From DATHTK01 sp035463295 (GTDB lineage Bacteria > Actinomycetota > Rubrobacteria > Rubrobacterales > Rubrobacteraceae), in NCBI GenBank assembly GCA_035463295.1, contig DATHTK010000025.1:1-12746 (forward strand): 12,746 nucleotides of DNA, in the 5' to 3' direction. The number at the start of each line of letters is the position of its first letter. The stretch's first letter is position 1. Below, in pieces: positions 1-5,977 of the stretch. The notes below the pieces were generated by a model, which was given only the letters and a program-made list of their open reading frames with translations, ran no database searches and was not told where the DNA came from. The translations under genes were made by a program, and so were the position numbers.

Positions 1-239
1 ACCCGCACGTCCGGTAGGTCGTCGATCGCGTCGGCTATTTCTTGGCCTTGGTCGGAGTCACGAGCGTTTACGGTGATGTCGCGGATGCTTCGTTCGCCCC
101 CCATCCTGACGATGTCTCCCGCCCCTACCGTTCCGCCCCTATCACCAACGGTCGTGAGGACCCTGCCCAAAGAACCCGCCTGGTGTGGGAGCTCGACGCG
201 CAAGGTCAGACTGTAGCTGGCGCTGGGAGTCGTTTCCAT
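1..239 (-). CDS. ACT-domain NAD(P)-dependent malic enzyme, N-terminal part (cut by window edge)
   Basis: This leftward gene starts at an ATG (complement of 237-239) and runs off the left edge, so only 79 codons are visible. They begin METTPSASYSLTLRVELP, followed by a glycine-rich turn (QAGSLGRVLTTVGD) and IRDITVNARDSDQGQEIADAI. This is the beta-alpha-beta pattern of an ACT domain. It closely resembles, from memory, the ACT domain that precedes the catalytic part of many actinobacterial and cyanobacterial malic enzymes, which convert malate to pyruvate and CO2. ACT domains usually bind a small effector such as an amino acid. A purine-rich ribosome binding site (GGAAGGGG, complement of about 249-256) lies 9 bases before the ATG. 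The catalytic domain is outside the window, so the enzyme name rests on the ACT domain alone; another ACT-domain protein is possible. Confidence 0.72.
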   Translation of the reverse strand, partial: METTPSASYSLTLRVELPHQAGSLGRVLTTVGDRGGTVGAGDIVRMGGERSIRDITVNARDSDQGQEIADAIDDLPDVR

Positions 240-474
240 AATTCGAAACCCCTTCCGTCCTTACCTTTCCACAGTTGTACATCACCTGTCCGTAGTTTGC
301 AGTGCCAAGAGGCCCTGTGTAAACGGAGCAAGGCAAAGATCATGGTGTCGTTCTCGAGTCACCGCTCGAGAGTGAGTAATGGGGCTTCGAAGGGCCGTCC
401 AAAAGCGGTCAGCCTTAGTGTCGATAACCCAACGCGAGGCAGAGAACCCGGCTACGCAACGCTGGAAGGATTGT
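240..474. other. Divergent intergenic region with a short hairpin
   Basis: This is the space between the leftward malic enzyme start and the rightward beta-helix gene start, so promoters for both should lie here, but I see no convincing -10/-35 pair. One notable element is a hairpin at 352-371: TCTCGAG at 352-358 and its exact complement CTCGAGA at 365-371, separated by six bases. It could be a regulator site or chance. I see no RNA gene here. Confidence 0.4.
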
Positions 475-1517
475 ATGCGCAAGATGTGTATCCTCAGTGT
501 CGCCGTGTCCGCCATCCTGTTCGCGGGCACCGTGATGCCAGGGTCGGACGCTCGGGCGCAGAGTACGGGCCCTGTGAGCGTGACCCAGAACGGCACAACC
601 CTTGTAGCACCTAATGTGCGATGCTCGGGCGACCCGGTGGCAAGTCTCACCCCATAACCACCGGCATCGCCATCCGGGCTTCCAATGTGACTGTCATAAA
701 CCCCAGAGTGGAGAACTGCCAGCGCGGCATAGCCATCTACCGCGACATCCGCGGTGGGGTGGTGCAGAAAGTGCGCATCGTCGCGGACGCTTCCCTTGCA
801 GGCTACAAGCAAACCGAACTCAGACACAACCGCGAGAGCCTGTACATAGAACGCGTGAAGGGCGGGGAGTTCGGTGACATAACGTCCTCTCAACTCGGCA
901 AGGACGGGGGTCAGCTTCGCGTAAACGACACCTACCGCTTCGTACACGCTCTGGGCTCTCAGGACTTTCGCATACACGACTTCACCGGAGATTGCTCCGG
1001 GGGTGTGGCAAGCAACTGGGGCTCGAGTGCTCCCGCAGGTATGTGCCATTGGGGGATAAAGTGGCTCTCCGACAGACCGACGGGGGCGCCCTATATGGTG
1101 AGTAACAACGCGGTCAGGGACATCGACGTAAGTGGTGTGGACGATGAGTCGATAAGCATGGACGGACGCTACGACGTGCCCGCTCGCAGCGCCGTAGTGG
1201 GCACCGACACCGTTGCCTCGCGCAAGCCGTACACCCGCAGGCTCGAGCTCTCGAGCTCGGGTTGGTCCAACCTGAGCGAGAACCTCACCAACCAGTACGT
1301 ACAGATCGTTTCGGGGCCATATCAGGGCGAGTACGTGCGTATAACATCCCGCTCCGGGAGCACCTTTACCGTGGACGATGCCGGGACCCGAGCCCGCTAC
1401 ATTCAGCGCCCGCCGCGAGCGCCAGAGCTGCCCGTATTGGAGTTGCCCAGGGCTCTTCCGCCAATAAAGCCAGCGAAGATGCCCGCAACGGTCGTAAATA
1501 CCGTGAGCAAGATCTGA
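475..1517 (+). pseudogene. Secreted right-handed beta-helix-like protein, frameshifted and probably 3'-truncated
   Basis: An ATG at 475 with GGAAGGA at 464-470 begins a clear signal peptide: MRKMCILSVAVSAILFAGTV, then a likely cleavage after DARA near residue 29. The mature part starts STGPVSVTQNGTTLVAPNVRCSGD but hits a stop at 655-657. The same kind of sequence resumes one frame back from about 640 (TTGIAIRASNVTVINPRVEN, then RGIAIYRDIRGGVVQKVRIV). This repeated G-I-x-I / N-V-T-V pattern is typical of parallel beta-helix (pectate-lyase-like) coils. Later come GEFGDITSSQLGKDGG and VRDIDVSGVDDESISMDGRYD. A one-base loss or a small internal deletion explains the break. After about 1400 the frame reads antisense to the neighbouring leftward gene and becomes proline-rich (PPRAPELPVLELPRALPP), so the native 3' end seems lost. 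The substrate is unknown. A sequencing error at the frameshift cannot be excluded. Confidence 0.6.
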
Positions 1518-2020
1518 ATCAGGGCTTGATCCACCTCACGGAAGAGGGCCACTCCGATTGCCGCGACAAGTGCGACAGTGGCGCCCCAGAGGACCAACCT
1601 AAAGGCCCGGACGACGGTTAACCATATTTCATTGGTCACGTCCTGAGTTGGGATACCGAACTGGTCAACGATAGCTTGTTGTTGTTTGGCGGAAAGGTTC
1701 CCCATTACTTCCTCAGCGATTGCCTGCTTGTCTCCGTCATCCGCGGTCTTTACCGCTTCTGCAGCGGCGGCTTTCTTGGCGTCGATAGGAGCTGCGCTCA
1801 CCGCATGAGCAACGACCTCTCGCTTTTTCCCGTCATGAGCGCTTTCCACGGCCTCGGCGACAGCGATGTTCTTGGCGTCGTCATCGAGGACGTCCCTTAC
1901 CAGCTTGGCAGCCAGAGTCTTCTGGTCTTTTTCGCTCAGGTCCGCCACGAGGCCTGTTATCTGATCCGTACTTACCTGCTCCATGACCTTTGCCTCGCCA
2001 TTTCCTTCGATATTTGACAC
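1403..2020 (-). CDS. Repeat-containing protein with two C-terminal membrane helices, unknown function
   Basis: I do not recognise this 205-residue protein as a named family. It starts at GTG (complement of 2018-2020) with a strong AAGGAAGGA ribosome binding site just upstream; an internal ATG at residue 13 (MEQVST) is an alternative. Residues 15-125 are charged, alanine-rich and probably helical. They hold at least three copies of a 16-residue unit, with the core AEAVESA at 55-61, AHAVSAA at 71-77 and AEAVKTA at 87-93, and weaker versions on both sides. Two hydrophobic segments follow, about residues 132-160 and 166-188, joined by a short charged loop. The tail is Gly/Ser/Arg-rich. There is no signal peptide, so the repeat domain probably faces the cytoplasm. 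The 3' end overlaps the tail of the broken beta-helix reading frame on the other strand by 115 bp. Confidence 0.7.
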   Translation of the reverse strand: MSNIEGNGEAKVMEQVSTDQITGLVADLSEKDQKTLAAKLVRDVLDDDAKNIAVAEAVESAHDGKKREVVAHAVSAAPIDAKKAAAAEAVKTADDGDKQAIAEEVMGNLSAKQQQAIVDQFGIPTQDVTNEIWLTVVRAFRLVLWGATVALVAAIGVALFREVDQALIQILLTVFTTVAGIFAGFIGGRALGNSNTGSSGARGGR

Positions 2021-2331
2021 CCTCTTGTCCTTCCTTGGGTCTTCTGGGCGCCTGCCGTGCCCTACACGCTTCTTTCCCGGGCAATCCTCCGCTCGCCCCA
2101 GCTATGAGCCGTTTCGATACCACGATCATGACGGAGGATGATGAATTTCCAATGAATCAGCTATGAATCCCGTATTAATCTATCGGGGTTGGGAGCCAAT
2201 AGTTACCGAGCAGAAGCCCTCAGGTAGTGTTAGGGTACAGCGCTGGTGCAGCAACCCGAGTCAATGACCTGAAAGCTCGGGGTACCGGTCGCCGTAGCCT
2301 TGGCGGTCGCGCAGGAGGATAGAGCGAAGAG
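2021..2331. other. Intergenic region, no gene seen
   Basis: About 310 bp between the divergently transcribed repeat membrane protein and the alditol oxidase. The first bases (complement of 2027-2035) are the ribosome binding site of the leftward gene. The middle is more AT-rich than its surroundings and carries ATGAAT three times between about 2140 and 2168, and CAGCTATGA twice (2099-2107 and 2158-2166). No RNA gene, terminator or convincing promoter could be identified. Promoters for both flanking genes are expected here. Confidence 0.45.
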
Positions 2332-3597
2332 TTGGTCCAAGATCATTCCCCAGGAAAGAACTGGGCCGGCAATTACGCCTACCGGGCACAGACGCTGCAC
2401 CGGCCATCGACGATCGAGCAGGCTCAGGAGACGATCGCCAACGCATCCGCTGTGCGCGTCCTGGGTTCCCGGCACTCGTTCAATGACATCGCCGACTCCT
2501 CGGAGCTTGTGACGCTCGAGAACATACCCGCGAACGTGGTCGTAGACCACACAGCAAGCACGGTCTCCTTCAACGCGTCCCTGACATACGGCGAGCTGGT
2601 AGAGACATTGAGCGCCGAAGGCGTTGCCCTGCATAACCTCGCATCGCTTCCGCACATCTCCGTTGCAGGCGCCGTGGCGACGGCGACGCACGGCTCCGGC
2701 GACACGAACGGTAACCTCGCGACCGCGGTCGCGGGCCTCGAGCTCGTGACGTCCGGGGGTGAGATCGTCGAGGCCACAAGAGGCGAGCCGGAGTTCGACG
2801 GCCTCGTGGTCGGGCTCGGCGCGCTCGGTGCTGTCACCCGGATCACCCTGGACGTGGAGCCCGCTTACGAGGTGCGCCAACGGGTCTTTGAAGGCCTGAG
2901 CTGGGGGGCTCTCTTCGAGCACTTCGACGAGATCACCTCGTGCGGCTCCAGCGTGAGCGTCTTTACCCGCTGGGACGAGACCGCCGGCCAGGTGTGGGTC
3001 AAGAGCCGAATCAAGGATGAGCCCGAGCTGCTACAGAGCGACCTCTTCGGCGCGGTGGCGGCGACGGTCGACCGGCACCCGATCTTCGAGTTCGACGCGA
3101 GCTCTTGCACGCCGCAACTGGGCAGACCCGGACTCTGGTCCGACCGCTTGCCGCATTTCCGTATGGGCTTTACGCCTAGCAGCGGCGAGGAGTTGCAGTC
3201 GGAGTACCTGCTCGCGCGCCGGTACGCTCTGGAGGCCATAGAGGCCGTGCGTACCCTCGCGGATCGGATGGGGCCGATCTTGCAGGTCTCCGAGATCCGC
3301 ACGGTGGCCGCAGATCGGCTGTGGATGAGTACGGCCCACGGTCAAGACACTATCGGCATCCATTTCACCTGGAAGCCCGAACGCGCCGCGGTCGAGGAGG
3401 CGCTCGTCCAACTCGAGACCGCGCTCGCGCCGTTCGGGGCACGCCCGCACTGGGGCAAGCTCTTTGTCGCGGACGCAGCAGCGATCGCTCATCTCTACGA
3501 GCGCCTGCCCGACTTTCTCCGTCTGGTCGAGCGGCTCGACCCGCGCGGAGCGTTCCGCAATTCGTGGCTCGATGCTCACGTGCTCGGGGAGGAATGA
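2332..3597 (+). CDS. aldO: FAD-dependent alditol (xylitol) oxidase, AldO family
   Basis: This 421-residue protein would oxidise the terminal hydroxyl of sugar alcohols such as xylitol or sorbitol using O2, releasing the aldose and H2O2. It aligns by eye over its whole length with Streptomyces coelicolor AldO (418 residues), as I recall that sequence. The FAD domain holds VLGSRHSFN with His48 at the place of the covalent FAD-linking His46, and NLASLPHISVAG with Ser105 for Ser106. The substrate domain keeps Glu321, Arg323 (SEIRTVAA), Thr346 (HFTW) and Lys376 (HWGKLF), matching AldO Glu320, Arg322, Thr345 and Lys375. The start must be the TTG at 2332, because an in-frame stop lies at 2320-2322; an AGGAGG at 2313-2318 is 13 bases away, a rather long spacing. 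The gene stands alone; the next gene has its own promoter. Its physiological substrate is uncertain. Confidence 0.9.
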   Translation: MVQDHSPGKNWAGNYAYRAQTLHRPSTIEQAQETIANASAVRVLGSRHSFNDIADSSELVTLENIPANVVVDHTASTVSFNASLTYGELVETLSAEGVALHNLASLPHISVAGAVATATHGSGDTNGNLATAVAGLELVTSGGEIVEATRGEPEFDGLVVGLGALGAVTRITLDVEPAYEVRQRVFEGLSWGALFEHFDEITSCGSSVSVFTRWDETAGQVWVKSRIKDEPELLQSDLFGAVAATVDRHPIFEFDASSCTPQLGRPGLWSDRLPHFRMGFTPSSGEELQSEYLLARRYALEAIEAVRTLADRMGPILQVSEIRTVAADRLWMSTAHGQDTIGIHFTWKPERAAVEEALVQLETALAPFGARPHWGKLFVADAAAIAHLYERLPDFLRLVERLDPRGAFRNSWLDAHVLGEE

Positions 3598-3730
3598 GGC
3601 GCGAGTCTGAGGACGGCCCTCCCCGAAGACCGAACTCCAGCCAGCCCACTCCTCAGGGACGGCTCCTCTCGCTCACCGCTCGTCGTAGTTCGCCAACCCG
3701 CCGAAACCTGCAAGAACTGCGCAACATCTC

Positions 3731-3760
3731 TTGCATGGCTGTGCGCGACGTGCCTATACT
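3731..3760 (+). promoter_or_regulatory. Sigma70-type promoter for the rhamnose operon
   Basis: TTGCAT at 3731-3736 and TATACT at 3755-3760 are separated by 18 bases, a near-consensus -35/-10 pair placed about 28 bases before the GTG start of the DeoR-type gene. That leaves a short 5' leader of roughly 20 bases. It is the only good promoter match I found in the 190 bp between the alditol oxidase and the regulator. The rest of that gap (3598-3730) shows only a weak CTGAGGA/TCCTCAG inverted repeat (3607-3613 and 3650-3656) and no terminator with a T-run. Confidence 0.6.
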
Positions 3761-3788
3761 GATCATGGGTGGGTGAAAAGGTGTTCGC

Positions 3789-4595
3789 GTGAGCAAGAAC
3801 GATCAAAAGAGATCGGACGAACGATCACTGGGTCCTGGAGAGAGGCGCCAGCGGATAGTCGAGTTGATCCAGGAGTCGGGCAGCGTGAAGGTCGCTGCCC
3901 TGGAGGAGAGCTTCGGGGTTTCTCCGATGACTGCTAGGCGGGATCTCCTGGCGCTGGAGCGGGAGGGACGCGTTCAGCGAACGCATGGGGGAGCGGTGTT
4001 ACCGGAGTTCGCCGGACACGAGGATTCGTTCCGGCGGCGGCTGGAGGAGAACGTGGCCGCGAAGCAGAGGTTGGCGCGGGCCGCCGCGGAGATAGTCGAG
4101 GCCGGGGAGACCGTATTCATCGACTCCTCGACCACGGCGTACTATGCGGTGAGGAGGATCTTGGACCGGAGCCTGCGGGTGACGCTGCTGACGAACTGTG
4201 TGCCGGTGATGGAACTCTGCTCGACCAACAAGGGGACGAACGCCGAGTTGGTCGGCATGGGCGGGTCTTTACGAAGGCTCACGCTCTCCTTCGTCGGTCC
4301 CCAAGCCGTACGGACCATCAACGCCCATTTCGCCGACAGAGTCCTATTCAGCGTCAAGGGCGTTACGCCTGATGGCTACCTGACCGACCCGGACCCGCAG
4401 GAGGCCGAGGTGAAGCGGGCCATGATCCATCGTTCCGAGCGGCCAGTTCTGCTCGTGGACGGCGGCAAGTTCGAGAAACGGGGTCTGCACGCCATCGCCC
4501 ACGTCTCGGAGGTAGATCTCGCGATCGTGGCGGACGCGCTCGAGGACGAGGGAGGAATGTTCGAAGAGAACGGAGTAGAGGTGCACCTTGTCTGA
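3789..4595 (+). CDS. DeoR/GlpR-family transcriptional regulator of the rhamnose operon
   Basis: This 268-residue protein has the classic DeoR layout. An N-terminal winged helix-turn-helix spans about residues 18-72: RRQRIVELIQESGSVKV, the recognition-helix motif VSPMTARRDLLALE and the closing RTHGGAV. A sugar-phosphate-sensing domain of the phosphosugar isomerase-like fold follows, with the effector-pocket motif IDSSTTAYY near 111-119, LLTNC, GPQAV and LLVDGGKFEKRG. Family members usually repress sugar operons and release DNA on binding a phosphorylated intermediate. It is first in the operon; the rhizobial rhamnose locus also carries a DeoR-type regulator (RhaR), which supports rhamnulose-1-phosphate or a related intermediate as effector (inferred). 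GTG at 3789 is the start, with AAAAGGTG upstream. The last 8 bases overlap the next gene. Confidence 0.88.
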   Translation: MSKNDQKRSDERSLGPGERRQRIVELIQESGSVKVAALEESFGVSPMTARRDLLALEREGRVQRTHGGAVLPEFAGHEDSFRRRLEENVAAKQRLARAAAEIVEAGETVFIDSSTTAYYAVRRILDRSLRVTLLTNCVPVMELCSTNKGTNAELVGMGGSLRRLTLSFVGPQAVRTINAHFADRVLFSVKGVTPDGYLTDPDPQEAEVKRAMIHRSERPVLLVDGGKFEKRGLHAIAHVSEVDLAIVADALEDEGGMFEENGVEVHLV

Positions 4596-4968
4596 GAGCG
4601 CGGCCATAGAAGGCGCCCGCCTCTGGCTCATACCCGATGGGTTCGTGCCGGAGGAGAGCTCGGGTTCCCAGGAGAGCCACGAGGCGATCTGCGTGCTCAA
4701 CACATCATTGGAAGAGGCGCGCCTTAGCGTCTCCTTCTACTTCGAGAACCGCGACCCGATAAAGAATGTGGCGGTGGTCGTGCCGGCGGAGCGCACCCGG
4801 CACATACGGACGGACGACATAGACGGGGTCGAGATCCCGCGCGGCGTGCCGTACGCGATCCGGGTCGAATCGAGCGTACCCGTTACGGTCCAGTGCTCCC
4901 GGATGGACACCACCCAGCCGGCGCTCTCGCTTATGACCGCCATGGCCTACCCGGTGAAGGGACAGTGA
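4588..4968 (+). CDS. ASRT-like small ligand-binding protein (Anabaena sensory rhodopsin transducer superfamily)
   Basis: This 126-residue all-beta protein resembles the Anabaena sensory rhodopsin transducer along its whole length, as I remember that sequence. Corresponding blocks are ARLWLIPDGFVPE, ESHEAICVLNTS, SVSFYFENRDPI, VVVPAERTRHIRTDD, IPRGVPYAIRVESSVPVTVQ, SRMDTTQ and SLMTAMAYP. Published comparative genomics (de Souza and colleagues, 2009) placed ASRT in a superfamily of small-molecule-binding domains often found in carbohydrate operons, so a sugar-sensing or sugar-binding role is likely here. No rhodopsin gene is visible. The ASRT motif VQHTR reads VQCSR here. The start is a TTG overlapping the end of the DeoR gene by 8 bp, implying translational coupling and a shared role with the regulator. 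The exact ligand is unknown. Confidence 0.8.
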   Translation: MSESAAIEGARLWLIPDGFVPEESSGSQESHEAICVLNTSLEEARLSVSFYFENRDPIKNVAVVVPAERTRHIRTDDIDGVEIPRGVPYAIRVESSVPVTVQCSRMDTTQPALSLMTAMAYPVKGQ

Positions 4969-5039
4969 GCTCGAAGATGCGCTTGTCGGTTATCGAGCGA
5001 GGCGGGCGAGAGCGAAAGCGTCTTCTGTGCGCCGTACCG

Positions 5040-5084
5040 CATCCGGACAAAAGCAGTGTTCGAGACCCGGGATTCGTCCGGGTG
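5040..5084 (+). promoter_or_regulatory. Inverted repeat upstream of the epimerase, candidate operator or leader hairpin
   Basis: The only sizeable gap in the early operon (4969-5102, 134 bp) holds CATCCGGAC at 5040-5048 and GTCCGGGTG at 5076-5084. These arms are complementary except for one G-T pair, with a 27-base spacer containing CCCGGG. The element ends just before a strong ribosome binding site (GGAGGGAGGA, 5087-5096). It could be a DeoR operator or an mRNA hairpin that shields or separates the downstream message. No clear promoter was found in the gap. Confidence 0.35.
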
Positions 5085-5102
5085 TAGGAGGGAGGACGGG
5101 AT

Positions 5103-5972
5103 ATGCCGCTGTTCGGTGCGCACGCGTTTATCTGGGCGGGAGAGTGGACGCCCGAGGGGGCGGAGAAGGTGATCCGGGGTGCGGCAGAGGCGGGGCTGGA
5201 CTTCGTGGAGATACCTCTCTTGCATCCCGCGAGCGTGGATGTCCCGGGGACCAGGGAGTTGCTGAGCCGGTACGGGATCGGGTGTACCTGCTCGCTGGGC
5301 CTGCCCGAGGCGGGGCATCTACCCTTCGCTCCCGTGGCGGCCGAAGCGTTCCTCAGAGAGGCGGTGGACGTAACGGCGGATCTGGGATCCAGCGCGCTTT
5401 CGGGAGCGATCTACACCCACCTCGGTACCCTGACCCGCAAGCCGCCCACCGGGGAGGAGCTTTCGGCGGTGGCGCGGGTCATCAAGAGCGCAGCGCGGTA
5501 TGCGGCAGAACGAGATGTCTCGCTGGGCATAGAGGCAATCAACCGCTACGAGACCTACCTGATCAACCTCGCCTCCCAGGCCGACGAGATGGTGAGCCGT
5601 ATCGACGAGGCCAACGTGTTCGTACACCTGGACACGTACCATATGAACATAGAGGAGAAAGGCTTCTACGCCCCGATAGTCGCTACCGGAGAGAGGATGC
5701 GGTACATCCACCTCTCGGAGTCCGACCGGGGAACGCCCGGCACGGGCAACGTGCACTGGGAAGAGGTGTTCCGTGGTCTGAAAGCCATAGGGTACGACGG
5801 CTACCTGGTGATGGAGTCTTTCGCGGCGGTAAACGAGGACATCATAGGCGCCACGGCCCTGTGGCGCGATGTGGTCGGCGACCCGCACGCCCTGGTCCGC
5901 GACGGCCTGGCTTTCCTGCGCGACAAAGCTACCGAGCACGGCCTCCTGGACGCCTCCGGTTCGGTGAGGTGA
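5103..5972 (+). CDS. TIM-barrel sugar isomerase/epimerase, D-tagatose/D-psicose 3-epimerase family
   Basis: This 289-residue protein belongs to the xylose-isomerase-like TIM-barrel superfamily. Metal and active-site residues line up with Agrobacterium D-psicose 3-epimerase at a constant offset of 8: Glu144 (GIEAINRYE), Asp177 and His180 (HLDTYHMNIEE), His203 and Arg209 (YIHLSESDRG), and Glu238 (MESF), against Glu152, Asp185, His188, His211, Arg217 and Glu246. Such enzymes use a divalent metal to epimerise free ketoses at C3. The usual GEANR-type loop reads SESDR here, so specificity may differ. ATG at 5103 has an excellent ribosome binding site 6 bases away. It is followed almost directly by the kinase gene. 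In a rhamnose operon it might act on L-rhamnulose or another 6-deoxyketose; since the local isomerase gene is broken it might conceivably act as an aldose-ketose isomerase, but that is speculation. Confidence 0.82.
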   Translation: MPLFGAHAFIWAGEWTPEGAEKVIRGAAEAGLDFVEIPLLHPASVDVPGTRELLSRYGIGCTCSLGLPEAGHLPFAPVAAEAFLREAVDVTADLGSSALSGAIYTHLGTLTRKPPTGEELSAVARVIKSAARYAAERDVSLGIEAINRYETYLINLASQADEMVSRIDEANVFVHLDTYHMNIEEKGFYAPIVATGERMRYIHLSESDRGTPGTGNVHWEEVFRGLKAIGYDGYLVMESFAAVNEDIIGATALWRDVVGDPHALVRDGLAFLRDKATEHGLLDASGSVR

Positions 5973-5977
5973 GGGCG

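Noticed and set aside
282..1049. 255-codon minus-strand open frame opposite the beta-helix gene.
   Set aside because: The plus strand has a signal peptide, ribosome binding site and coil-like repeats; the minus frame shows no domain or good start signal.
2104..2166. Possible 20-residue peptide (MSRFDTTIMTEDDEFPMNQL) in the gap before the alditol oxidase.
   Set aside because: No ribosome binding site before the ATG and no independent support; the ATG and stop lie in a pair of short direct repeats.
5027..5977. Long upstream extension of the rhamnulokinase frame (about 317 extra codons).
   Set aside because: It is a Gly/Arg-rich out-of-frame reading of the epimerase gene; the kinase motif DLGAESGR begins nine residues after GTG 5978, as expected for a complete kinase.
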